Source: Funneliformis mosseae (taxonomy: Eukaryota; Glomeromycota; Glomeromycetes; Glomerales; Glomeraceae). From it: 33,641 nucleotides of DNA. Where the stretch lies: the NCBI GenBank assembly GCA_910592005.1, contig CAJVPP010000395.1, positions 1-33,641 on the forward strand, given 5' to 3'. The notes under the pieces were generated by a model that saw only the letters and a program-made list of their open reading frames with translations, was not told the DNA's origin and searched no databases. Of the stretch, positions 20,475-31,645 are shown one piece after another; the stretch's first letter is position 1; every line of letters starts with the position of its first letter. Made by a program: the position numbers and the translations under genes.

Positions 20475-22402
20475 TCAAAATTTATAATAATTACCTGCTT
20501 TCTCTTTGCCCTTATCTTTCATCAAGGCACTATAAATTATTTCTATAGTAGAAGACTTACTCTGATGTTTCTCTTTTACACTATATATGATATACTGTAT
20601 ATTTTGATTTTCATACGTATCAGTTTTATTTATATCTCCTGTATCAATCATCTCTTCTATATCAGTATCATACACGATGTTACTGGCTTGATCTTCATAT
20701 ATCTAACTTGAAGTATTACTTAGAACAGGAAGGTTAAATGCTGATATGCATCATTATAAATCCTAGGTCTTGTTAGCTGTGCAGTCTGTAAAGTTAATGC
20801 ATGGAAATCTAGAACATTTCTTAATAGATTCTTAAATTAAAAAAAAATACAAATAAGTAAAACTAAAAATATACAAGTAAGTTTTATTATAAAATGACTA
20901 TAAGACGAAATTATCAATCAGTATCAAACCTCCTTAGAACTCTAAGAGCAATCATAAACACACACAAGATGTTTGCCTGATAGATTTTTCTTATCGGTTT
21001 CACTCAACTCGGATGAATGATACCTTCTGTCTTTTAAATTTCTAAGTAATTCTTCATGATCATATTTGGTTAATTCAGGAATTTTTGTCATAAGAAAGGC
21101 TCTCGCGCCTTTTATGCGATAAATTTTTTTCTAATAATCATAATAGAATTCGTTAATGCTGCATAATTGTTAAAAGATCAACTAAATACCAAATTTCATA
21201 TATCTTTTCATTGTTTATTGATATATAAATGCCAGTCATCGCTGTCGATTCTTCCTTTTTTTCTATAATTATTTCTATTGCGTCTAGACTTATGGAATGA
21301 CCTGAGCCATTTTGTTAGCTGATTATGCAAAGAAAAAAAATTCAGTTTTAAAGACTTAATAAGTTCCAGAATTAAGCCTCTTCTTATTTCTACATTTGCT
21401 TGACTTGAAAATGTTTCATCATATTTTAAGTCGAGTTTGAAAGGAATGGTCTTCAAAATTGCTTTCATTTCCATCTAAATTATAAAATGAAAATTCAATA
21501 AATATTAATTAACAAATAATTATTTAAAAGTTATACAGACCCTTACACTTTTTTCGCTCATATCACATGTATTATTGTTGATATCATTATCATCTGAATC
21601 ACTTTCATTTAAACTACTTTTGTAATCAGATTCAGACCTAGAATGTTTACGTTTACATCTATATATTCACCTTTTCTTTCTTTTTGGCTTTCGAATTTTT
21701 TCATGATTTTCATACTATCAATTTTTTTCTGAAATTCATCATTTTCTCGACTGAATTTCTTGTTAACTATCATTAAAGTTTGATTGAATTCTTTCAAGTC
21801 TTATATCTCTTTGATGACTCTAGATAATTTTTGGCGTAATTCTTTATTATCAGTTTTTAATATTGCAATTTCTATTGATAATAAAATCTAAAGCATTATG
21901 AATTAGAAGTAAATAATAAGTAAATAATTAAGAATCAATAATTAAATCATTTAAAATCACCGCCGCTATCTAATAGTTTCTCAATGTGAGATTCGGCCTA
22001 GTTTTGACATAAAATAGTTCTAGGCAGATGAAGATTTAAAATTGATATCAGAACATCATGATTTATATTAAGTTGAGACAGAGTAGAAGATGTTCGTGAT
22101 GATGATATAGATTGCAAAGGAGAAGGAGTTGTTGTTATTTGTGATGATAGTGTAGGATATTGTGAAGAAGAAGAAATCATTATTATTCGTGATAATGGTA
22201 TAGGTTATGAAGGAAAAGAGGTCATTATTGTTCATAATGATAGTTTAGGTTATCTCAAAAGGGTAGATTTTAAAGACATTGTGGTTCGTAATGATTTAAT
22301 TGATGATTTTGGTTTAGTTTTATGTTCTTCTTCCTCTACATCACTAGGAATTACAAGATAGCAATAATCTTTTTTACCTTTACTTTTTACTTTTTGCGAC
22401 AT
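20475..22402 (-). pseudogene. Accessory gene of the CACTA element, coiled-coil protein, function unknown
   Basis: Reading from the ATG at 22402 (MSQKVKSKGKKDYCYLVIPS), a Ser/Thr-rich block ends near 21955 (PTLSSQITTTPSPLQS). After a likely intron, a helical stretch follows (AILKTDNKELRQKLSRV, FSRENDEFQKKIDSMK), then an acidic SDSDDNDINNN tail. Next come a basic block (21474-21208), KIPELTKYDHEELLRNLKD with SELSETDKKNLSGKHLV (about 21090-20945), a probable intron, LDFHALTLQTAQLTRPR, and an acidic end to about 20500. Stops (first TAA at 22252-22250) and several frame changes show it is dead. CACTA elements commonly carry a second, DNA-binding or regulatory gene (TNPA-like), and the divergent position fits that role. 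I do not recognise the family, and similarity to TNPA is positional only. Confidence 0.55.
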
Positions 22403-22949
22403 ATCTCTAATCAAAATGTAAATTATTTTATATTTGAAAAAAAGTTATTACTCTTATTAAAATATTATTAAATTTGGATAAATCAAAAAAAAGTTATTAC
22501 TCTTATTAAAATATAAATTTGAATAAAAATCCAAAAAAATACATGACAAACTTTTCAGAAACTACTTTGCAGAAGAGATCTACTTTTATAGTTTAATTTT
22601 GCTTACTAATAAAGTATCAGAAAGTATATTTTAAAGTTTGATAATTATATTAAATAATTTATTTAATTTATGAAATTTGTTTCTAGTTCAATAAATAATT
22701 CATCATTTTACTTCATTTTTTTTTATTAATTTTAGTTCAATTAGTCATTCGACATTTAATAAAAATAGTCTAATACTATTTTGGCTCTAGTTTGATAAAT
22801 AATATATTATTTTCTTTATTGATTTTAGTTCAATAAATAATATAATGACATACTTAGATTAATAAATTAATAATTCATAAGACAAATTTTGAATCGAATT
22901 CAAAGAAAAATTGATCAAAACTCTTATTACAAATTATCGAATATTAGCA
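22403..22949. promoter_or_regulatory. Divergent promoter region of the CACTA element with repeated motifs
   Basis: Between the two opposite genes there is a two-copy tandem repeat with a 49-bp period (AAAGTTATTACTCTTATTAA at 22441 and 22490). Four loose copies of TAGTTCAATAAATAAT follow at 22684, 22733, 22788 and 22826. Repeated motifs in a shared upstream region could be binding sites for the element's own proteins or simple AT-rich repeats. Confidence 0.4.
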
Positions 22950-25900
22950 AAATGGGACAAAAAGGATGATAGCTAGTATATTTGATGAAAATCCTGAAAC
23001 TACCAAAACTAGTTCTGAAGCTCAATCTATTTAATCAATTGTTCAACTAAGAAAAAATCCTAAAATATCCTGTTTTTGTAGTAATTGTAAGGATCTTTAG
23101 TTGATCATCGCATAAGAATACGACATGAACTGTTAGGTGAACTGAATAATTCATATTTTGTAAATGTCTCAGCAGATAACTCATTATCATCACTATCAGA
23201 GATTTATTTGCAAGATGAATCATCCGCTGACATTTTAGAAAATCCTGAAGTTTGAACAAATATCAATAATGAATTATATAAATCTACTGCTTTAAACAAA
23301 CAATTATTATATAAATCTATTACTTTAAATGAGCAAGAAGATAACGATGTTCAAAAGTATTCATATAACTTATTACCATGAAGATGAACGCTAAGACACA
23401 TAAATCTTTTAGCTAAAGTTTCCATTAGTGATATTAGACAAGTGGACTTGATAACAGAAGAAATAGATCAAATGATGATACTTCTTCAGATGAAGATTTT
23501 AATCCAATTGCTGAAATTTTTGAAGATTATTCGTATCCTGATTTTAAACCGCTTCAAGATAAGAAAATAATATCTTAAACAAAGATCGATAATTCGCAAT
23601 TTCTGTGGATAATATTATGGATAATGAGTTTTCGAACAAAGTTCAACCTTTCAGAAATGGTAACAAAAGTACTAATTAAATTCATAAAACTAGTATTAAC
23701 AGAAATTAGTGATGCTGAATTTGAAAATTTTCCTGGTTCTTTATATCTTACAAATAATGTTCTTGGATTTAGAGATAATGAATTTATAGCTTTGTATCAT
23801 GTCTGAAATATTATAAACAATACAAAAAGAAAGAAGTAATAGACTTCTATCAAGATGGAATACTCGTTATAATGAAGTGCAGTTATGTGAAGTATCCAAA
23901 TTTGATAAAATGTAGAGCACAACAATGTCAAGAGCCTTTATCACATTGAACAAAATTATTAAATGATCAGATTTTAATTACACTTATTTTAACTTATCCG
24001 TTTGCTAGAATTCAATAACAATTGTTATTTATGTATAATCGTTTGAATTTTGAAGAATTTTTACACCATTGGTCTAATCGTCAACAATTTTAAAATATAT
24101 TGACTGACATTTACGATAGCCAAGTTTAATAAACCTTCAAAGATACAAATGAAGAAGGTTCACCTAACTTCTTTTGACCAGAAGTTGCTGATTTGAACCT
24201 TAGATTAATGCTAAACCTTGACTGGTTTCAGCCTTATGAAGGTTCAATTTATAGCATCAGTGTAATATATGCCGTATATAATTTACCAAGAGACATGCGT
24301 TTTAAGTGTGAAAATATATTAATTATTGGTATCTTATCAGGACTAAATGAGATTAGTTTGCATAAAATTAATCATTATTTAGCTCCGATTGTTGAAGAAT
24401 TGAAGTCACTTTGGAATGGTGTAACTCTCACTAGTATATACGAATGTCAAAATGAAAAAGAAATTTGAGTAGCATTAATCTTGATCATATGTAACATCCT
24501 AGCTGCTAGGAAAATTTGCGGTCATATTTCATCACTTGCTTTATGTCACTAATGCAAAAAGCATGCCAATTATGAAAATAGGCAAAACAACTTTGCAGAA
24601 ATAGGCAATATGAACGAATGATTTATTGCTAGAGATTTGACAGAATATCGTAAAATGCACTTGATTAGCGATATTACAATTCTGAATCTTCAAGAAAGCA
24701 ATTTGTTAAAACCACTAAAGCTAGATGGTCGGAATTGCTACGTTTACCATATTTTGATTCTATTTGGTTATTAACTTTTGACCTGATGCATTGCTTATTT
24801 TTAAGCATTGCAAAATTGATAGTGAAAAAAATTTGGGTCAATGGGAATATTTTAACACTAAATATTTTAAAAGATGTTCAAAAAATGATGAACAATTTTC
24901 AAGTACCATCGATATAGGTCGCATTCCAAAAAAATAGACTGCAGTAAAGGATTTTCAAATTTTACTGCAGATCAATAAAGAATATTTTTTGTAATATATG
25001 CGACTGTAATTTTTTAGAAGCACTTTTCAGACTAAAATCAGAGAATTCTTCATCATTTTGTAAGAATTTGCACACTTTTAATAAACCACATTTTAGAAAT
25101 AAATTCAGTTAGAGATGCATATCAAAGATTGATTGAAATTGTGAAGCTAATAGAAGATACACATAGGCGAAACAAAATCACGTTAAACCTTCATCTTTTG
25201 CTTTATTTGAGAGAATGCACTTTTGATTACGGACCTTTATATACATTCTGGTACTTTTCCTTTGAACGTATGAATGGTATTTTAGGTAAATTTTCTTTTT
25301 TTTATTATAAATATTAGGCGCATGGAAAAATTTAATACCAAAACTCAGTAACTTTTTGATTAATTTTAGGCAGCTTACTAAATAACCATAGAAAATTGAA
25401 CTAGAGCTTATGCACAGATTATTGCTTGATAATCACATTAATACTATAAGTTTCAGTTTAAAAATAGAAGGCTCAGAATTGCTTGATAAGTGACCTTCAG
25501 TTGGATCTTTATCAGAAACTGATGAATTTCTTCAGGTAAAATAGAACGATTTCAGTTATATTCACAAAATATTCAACAATTACCAATTACTGGATGTGAA
25601 TCATTTCCAGGTGAAATGATGAAACCTGTTTCTAAAGATTTAATAATTTCAAGTTCAATGCTTGATTTATTAGTTAAATATTATATAGGAACTTAATAAA
25701 TATTGGAATTTTAAAAGCTATTTGGAAAGGGTCATGAAGATTCAATAGTAATTCCTGTTAAAATAAGCAGTTTCAGAAGATGCAGAATCAGCTTTGAAAT
25801 ATTCAGTTTAATAATGTCATCCTGTTATGTAAAGAGTTCATTTATCTTATTAAAATTTATCAAACATAATGGCACTATTGATTCTTATCCTAGACAGATA

Positions 25901-26203
25901 CAATTCTTTTTTTCTCATAAGATCGATCTAGAAAATAGTAAATGTGAATTAGTTCATAATTTAGCATTCATACAGTAGTATGAACCTGTAAGTTATCAGT
26001 ATTATTTTAGTATTAATGGTAACGAAATTTGCAATGTTGAACTTTGGGATATTGAATTTTCTCCTGAAAGACGAGATTGCATAATTCTGGTTCATCATAT
26101 TTTAAGATAGTTTGTACTAGTAAAGTATAAAATTTCGGATAGAAAAAATGCAAAGGAATATTTAGCTGTAAATTTAGTAAATAGAAAATTTAATATTCGT
26201 TAA
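22950..26203 (+). pseudogene. tnp2: TNP2-type (CACTA) transposase, degraded
   Basis: Blocks in order: a zinc-finger-like start CFCSNCKDL...DHRIRIRHE (~23060), an acidic DTSSDEDFNPIAEIF (~23480), FRTKFNLSEMVTKVLIKF (~23630), KKEVIDFYQDG (~23830), VADLNLRLMLNLDWFQPYEG (~24190), MRFKCENILIIGILSG, HKINHYLAPIVEELKSLWNG, AARKICGHISSLALCH, LLRLPYFDS...FDLMHCLFLSIAKL (~24740), RRNKITLNLHLLLYLRECTF and WYFSFERMNGILG (~25270), ending KEYLAVNLVNRKFNIR with a stop at 26201-26203. The PYFDS...D.MH.LFLG-type block and LDWFQPY block are typical of the TNP2 family, which cuts and inserts CACTA elements. Many in-frame stops (e.g. 23947, 24175, 24466, 24619) and shifts make it non-functional. Confidence 0.85.
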
Positions 26204-26416
26204 AAATAATAAACAGTATTCAAAAACAAATAAATTTTATACTAAAACCATTTATTAACATTTATAACTTTCAGAATTTTTTATACAGTTCGAAAAAAAA
26301 TTTCAGAAATCACGTGAGTTTGAAATTGAGTCAAAATTTAGGGTATACCAAATTTTAACTGAAATTTATTCTGAATAGGCATTAACTTTGCCGAAAGTCA
26401 CATGACTAAAATTTTT

Positions 26417-26430
26417 TATTTTGACTAGTG
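26417..26430 (-). repeat. Right terminal inverted repeat of the CACTA element
   Basis: Read inward it is CACTAGTCAAAATA, beginning with the exact CACTA motif, and is directly followed on the outside by the TTA duplication. Confidence 0.8.
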
Positions 26431-26690
26431 TTAGATTATATAGAATATAATATAAAAGTATTACAATAAAATTTAAATAATACAAAAGTTAGCTCTAAGC
26501 TAACTTTTTAAACTTTTTATATATAAATTATATATTATTATAAAATATTAATAATTTAAACTTTAAAGTTTGGGCTAAATAATACTAACCATTATATTTA
26601 ATATATTAGGTTATATAAAATATAATATAAATATATTACAATAAAATTATATATATATATATTAATTTAATTTAAATTTTAAATAAAAAG
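26431..26690. repeat. ~190-bp satellite array, right part
   Basis: TAGAATATAATATAAA recurs at 26441 and as TAAAATATAATATAAA at 26616 (175 bp apart), with the same internal words as at 19.4-19.9 kb, including the dyad AGTTAGCTCTAAGCTAACT near 26484. This is the continuation of the array interrupted by the CACTA element. Confidence 0.75.
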
Positions 26691-26969
26691 ATAATATTTT
26701 ATTATAAAAATTTTATTAAATTATTTTGTATCTTTATTAAAATTTAACTTTTAACTTTTTAAACTTTATTTCAAATATTCAAAAAATTTTAATAATTGTA
26801 ATTTTTACATAGGTAATATATATAAAAGAAGAATTAGAAAAATTTTAAATGAAATAAACATTCTAGAAATAAATAAAATATTGTAATTATTAATATGTTA
26901 CTTTATCAAACTTATTATATTCAATTAATACTAAATAAAGTATCAAAATTAAAGTTGTAAATATCTAAA
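26691..26969. other. AT-rich spacer
   Basis: Runs of A/T between the satellite and the downstream relic, with no recognisable structure. The true 5' limit of the relic may lie in here. Confidence 0.4.
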
Positions 26970-29680
26970 ATATGATATTTATGAAACAAAATCTACAAAT
27001 TTATTTAAAATTCCAAAAAGTTTGATTGAAATATTAGAATTAAATAAAGATGTAATGATTTGTAATATTTGTAAAAAAACTGATAATGATTTAGAATATT
27101 TACAACATGAAAAATATCAAATACTAATAACTAGAAAATTAATTATAATAATTTTTATAATGAATTAATAAATGATAATAAATATAAAAATACTTTTATA
27201 TTCAAAACATGAAATTTATTTAAGTAAAATAAAATCAAATAAAACAAAAAATTATACAAATAAAAATCTTACTAAAATTCCAAAAAGATTAATTAAATTA
27301 TTAAAATTAAATGAATCAATAATGATTTATAAGCTAAAGAATATAAAGTATTAATTATTAAAAATAATAATAATGATAATAAAATATTAAAAATAAAATC
27401 ATAGTTACTCATTTAAAAAAGATATTTTATATACTGAAAAAGAATTAAAGCAATTAGAATCAGATTATCAAAAAATTTTAACACAATTAATAACTATAAA
27501 TAAAATTAATTTAAGTAGTAAAATAATTAAAATGTTAAATATTCTTTATAATAATCAATATAGATTAAATTCAAACCTATTTATGATCTAATAGCTTTTA
27601 TAACTATATTAGAAAATACAAATAAAGATTTAATTGGATTTTTTAATGAATTATATATTAGAACTAATCCTAATATTAAAAATGATAAAACAAAAAAATA
27701 ATAAAAGAAAACTAGATTTTTTACGTTATTTTTTTAGTTAGTATTAATAATAAATATATTAATAATATAAAGTAGATATTGGATCATATTTACAAACTTC
27801 TGAAGCTTCTTCTTCTTCTTAGATATATTAGTAAATATTGAAATTTCAATAACAAAAAAAACTGTAAATTGATAAAAATATTACTTCAAATAAATATTAA
27901 CAAATAGTTAATAATTATTGTTTACAAAATATTAAAAATATATTTATTTTTAATATAGATAATTATCATAATATTTACAGATATAATCAATTAACATTAA
28001 TTTAATTACATAATATTTATCATTTTATAACAATATTATTAAATTTAAAATACCAAGGATATCACTATATTCTTTAAATGATATTTCAGTATATAATTTT
28101 AAAGAAATTATTTCTGAATTAATTATTAATAACATTAATAATAATTTTATAAATCAATTAGAAAAAAAGTTATTTTGAAAGAAAAGAATTATGAAAATAA
28201 TATTTAATTGAAGAAATATTTGAAAATAAAGTAGAATAATTTAATATTCATAATTATGATAATAGAATTCAAAATTATCATAAATTAAGATCAATATTTA
28301 TAGTAAATTAGTTAACTTTATTTTACATTCATTACATAGCACTAAAAATTATATTGAATGTATAGATTTAGTATTTAAAGCATTTAAAAGAATAGAAAAT
28401 ATTGAAAAAAATAATTATTTAAATAAATTTATTATTTCTATAATTGCTGATTAGCCTGGATAAGTAAATATAAAGAAAACTATAACATTAAGAACTAAAA
28501 AAGAAATTACTTTTGAAATTCCAAAAAAAGTATTAAATTTAATTTCTATAATTAGTCTACTTCATATTTCTTTAAATAGCAGAAAAACCTTATTTTAAAC
28601 ATATCATTTCTTTTTTAAAATGTTATTTTGAAATAAGAAAATTTTATTTTAAAAGCTAAAATAAACAGTAATTAATCTTATATTACATTTAACTTATTAT
28701 AAATGGAAAAATATTTATAATATTGTTATAAAAGATTTAGAAATATTAAGGATACAGAATATCTAATGTTAATTAATTTATTAGATATTTCTATACCACT
28801 TTTTTAAAATATATAAATAATACTTTTTGAAGTGTATATTTTGAAAAATATTTAGAAAGTATTATAAAAAATTGAATATTATTTAAAAGATTTAGAAGAA
28901 ATAATTATAATAAAGTATCACTTATATTTTTAAGTAATGTATTTTATTAAATATAAATAATATTCAATAATTGATATTTAAAAATAATTTGTCAATTTTA
29001 ATGATTATTTTATTAAAAATTTTCATAATTCTTTAAGACATATAATAGCAGAATCTAATTCAGAATCATAAATTATTCAAAAAGCAAAAATTATTGATGT
29101 AGAAAGAAATAATAATTCTTCTTTTGAAGATTTATTTGTTAATTTAGAAATCCAGCTAAATCTCAAATTAGTAAATTAAAATCTTTAGAGAAAAAAATTT
29201 CATTATTTCTATTATCAATATTTAATAAGGTTTATCAAATTTAAAAAATACAAAACAATTTAATAATGATAAATATCCAAAATTTTATTTTCTAAGTTTT
29301 GATATTGAAGTAAATGTGAAAATGTTTTCTTTAGCTTAGAATACACAAAAAAACCTGTTAATAATAAATTTTTTAATACAGATAGTTGTATATTACCAAA
29401 TTATATGAAATTATCTAATAGAATTATCTTAATTTATAAATAGTTTTCATAAAGAATGTTCTATTGAATGATAAGTATTTTTATTGTTTAAATTATATTT
29501 TATTTGAAATAGAAAGAAATATTAAAAGTTTAAATAAGAGATTATTTGCATCTTTAAAAAAAAATGAAATTCCTTTATTTGAAGATAAAAATAATGATTT
29601 AGATAAAAATAATGATAATGATAATAAAAATATAGAAAGTATATTAGAAAGAATATAATATAATATAGAAAATTAATATA
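26970..29680 (+). pseudogene. Long degraded gene of an unidentified, repeated protein family
   Basis: Protein-like blocks persist in order on the plus strand, broken by stops and shifts. KIPKSLIEILELNKDVMICN with a CxxC (27010-27080) recurs as KIPKRLIKLLKLNESIMIYK near 27275-27340. Then come LKQLESDYQKILTQLITINK (~27445), DLIAFITILENTNKDLIGFF (~27590), DIGSYLQTSEASSSS (~27775), IFNIDNYHNIYRYNQLTL (~27950), HSTKNYIECIDLVFKAFKR (~28335), LNKFIISIIAD (~28420), YPKFYFLSFDIEVNVKMFSL (~29275), and a Cys/His-rich end CILPNYMKLSNR...FHKEC...YCLNY, with an acidic tail to 29658. The Cys/His end looks like a worn RING or similar zinc finger. It resembles an expanded uncharacterised family I associate with Glomeromycotina, from memory and unverified. 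Stops such as TAG 28452 and TAA 28461 are typical of its decay. Confidence 0.5.
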
Positions 29681-29809
29681 ATATAATATATCAAAAATGA
29701 CTAAATTGTAATAAAATTTAAATTAAATTTAATAAATTTTAAATTTTAATCATTTTTAAATTGTAAATCTATTTTATAAATATTAATACTTTTATTATAC
29801 TATATATTA

Positions 29810-30300
29810 TGAAGTTATATATATAATTTTAGTATATGTTATATGTAAAATATTTTAATCAGAAATAATTAATATAAAAAATACATTGATTTTACATTTT
29901 TTTTTTTATGTAATTATAAAATATTGCTTTTAGTAAAACTTATTTAACAATAATTAGATTTTGATAAAATTAGATATAATATTTTTTATATTAATATAAA
30001 GTTATAAGTAAAAAATCAGCTTATAAACTTATGTAAAATTTTTCAATCAGAGTTAATTTATATAAAAAATACATTGATTTTGCCACTTTATTTTATGTAA
30101 TTGCAAAATAATGCTTCTAATAAAACTTACTCAATAATAATTATTTTTTGATAAAATTTGCTATTTTATTTTTTTATAATTATATAAAGCAATTTGTAAA
30201 ATATTGGCATATATTATTATGTAAAATTTTACAATCAAAACTAATTAACTTAAAAAATTAATTGATTTACGGTATTTTTTATATGTGATAAAATGAAATA
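29810..30300. repeat. 188-bp satellite, about 2.5 copies
   Basis: ATTGATTT occurs in the same context at 29885, 30073 and 30261, exactly 188 bp apart. The first two units share a long ordered series (ACATTGATTTT, TATGTAATT, AAAATAATGCTT, TAAAACTTA, AATAATTA, TTTTGATAAAAT, TATGTAAAATTTT, CAATCAGA). It has a length close to the ~190-bp array upstream but I see no clear sequence relationship. Confidence 0.8.
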
Positions 30301-30600
30301 ATAATCAGCAAAAGATTGATAAAAAGATTAGTAAATTGTAATATAATTAAGCATATCCACTGTGCTGTTAATAAGTCAGTTTATACTATTTGTAATACTT
30401 TTAATATTTAATTGCATAATATTATACTATGACTTTAGTAATTATTAAAAAATAATATAATCTAATGATATAATTACATATTATAAAATTAATGATCAAA
30501 TTTATTTAACAGAAAAAAATATCAAATTTAATATACTATAATAATATAACAAAAAATATCAGCTTATAAAATATGCTTTTAATGTCTATTAATACTCTGA
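30301..30600. other. AT-rich DNA, no gene seen
   Basis: No open frame, tandem array or inverted repeat that I can support between the 188-bp satellite and the following inverted-repeat block. Confidence 0.4.
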
Positions 30601-30602
30601 AT

Positions 30603-30790
30603 AATTTGATTCGATTCAAATTATAGACCAATTTAAAACTAAACTAAAAATTTCAGTTTAGTTTAATTCAGATATTAATCTTAAAAATGCTAATCTGAAA
30701 TTGAACTAAACTATAAACTGGCAAAAATTTAAACTGAAATGAAATTTTAAATTAAACTAAAAGTTCAGTTTGATTATATTCAAATTTTGA
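30603..30790. repeat. Inverted-repeat block with AGTTTAGTTTAATTCAGAT arms
   Basis: CAGTTTAGTTTAATTCAGAT near 30652 is mirrored by ATCTGAAATTGAACTAAACT near 30693, extending to AACTG. Outer words TTTGATTCGATTCAAAT (itself a dyad) and GTTTGATTATATTCAAAT flank the block. It may be a small foldback element; no target duplication found. Confidence 0.5.
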
Positions 30791-30799
30791 AGGAAATCC

Positions 30800-31245
30800 T
30801 AATTTGCAATTTTTTTAGGAATTTTAAGTAATTTGTGATTCCCTTAGAGTTTACAATTACTTTACAATTTTTTTAAGAGTTTTGCAATTATTTTGTAATT
30901 TCCTTAAAGTTTTGCAAGTACTTTGTGATTCTCTTAGAGTCTTATAATTACCTTGCAATTCTTTTAAGAGTTTTACAATTTTTTTGCGTTTTCTTTAGAG
31001 TTTCATAAGTAATTTGTGATTCTCTTAAAAATTTAAAATTCTTTTGTGATTTTCTTAAAGTTTTGCAAGTAATTCGTGATTCTCTTAAAAGTTTCACAAT
31101 TTCTTTGCAATTTTCTTAAAGTTTTGCAAGTAATTTATGATTTCTTAAGAATTTTGCTATTATTTTGTGATTTTCTTAAAGTTTTGCAAATAATTTACAA
31201 TTCTTTTAAGAGTTTTATAATTACTTTATGATTCCTTATCCTTCT
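30800..31245. repeat. 30-bp minisatellite, about 13-14 copies
   Basis: Units of 30-31 bp follow a consensus close to AAGTTTTGCAAGTAATTTGT plus GATTCTCTTA. Alternate units differ slightly (TTGCAAGTAATT versus TTACAATTACTTT), giving a weak 60-bp higher-order pattern. The period equals that of the array at 3.6 kb, but the sequence is not obviously related. Confidence 0.8.
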
Positions 31246-31556
31246 ATCTTATGTAATTTATAAGTTCCATTTATCAAAATCTCATAGATATAATAAAATC
31301 CTTTCTACTTTAGATTAAATTTTTCAAATCTTCTTGTTTCATTAGTTACATTATAATATAAATTTTTATCTTTTATTTCAAATTGAAATTTTATTTTAAT
31401 TTTTTTATCATATTGATTTTTTTGTTTTTGTTAATCTGCATTTTAGCTATAAATCTTATAACTAGTAGATTATCTATCAATTTTTAAATTCTAGTATTAA
31501 TATTACTATATAGTTTTTTATTTGAAAGATTATTAGTGAATAATCTAACTGATCTT
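31246..31556. other. AT-rich DNA, no gene seen
   Basis: Pyrimidine-rich stretches on the plus strand (31380-31440) with no frame, repeat or boundary that I can support. Confidence 0.4.
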
Positions 31557-31645
31557 TATATGGGATGTTTGCTATTAAAATCGAGTTACGAACATAGTAA
31601 ATCATATGATCCGTAACGTGATTTTAATAGCTTACCTCCCATATA
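31557..31645. mobile_element. TATATGGG foldback element, copy 2 (89 bp)
   Basis: TATATGGGATGTTTGCTATT at the left is mirrored by AATAGCTTACCTCCCATATA at the right; pairing continues through AAAATCGAGTTACG and CGTAACGTGATTTT. The loop is about 20 bp. It shares the TATATGGGANGTTTGCTA end with the 168-bp copy at 9507-9674, so both belong to one family. Confidence 0.7.

Larger units (their letters stand above)
19943..26430. mobile_element. CACTA (EnSpm-type) DNA transposon, 6,488 bp, dead, nested in a satellite
   Basis: The right end read inward starts CACTAGTCAAAATA; the left end is TACCAGTCAGAATA (11 of 14 identical). A TTA trinucleotide flanks both ends (19940-19942 and 26431-26433), matching the 3-bp duplication of CACTA elements. 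Removing the element with one TTA rebuilds an uninterrupted unit of the surrounding ~190-bp satellite (ATATTTTAGATTATATAG against ATATTTTAGGTTATATAG in the intact unit). Subterminal copies of TTTTGACTAAATTTC occur near 19961, 20091 and 20137, and an inverted relative near 26310-26330. Inside are a TNP2-type transposase relic (plus) and an accessory gene relic (minus), head to head. Confidence 0.88.

Noticed and set aside
27172..29658. Two short open frames (27172-27354, 29464-29658) as independent genes
   Set aside because: They are surviving blocks of one long collinear relic, in order with the other blocks.
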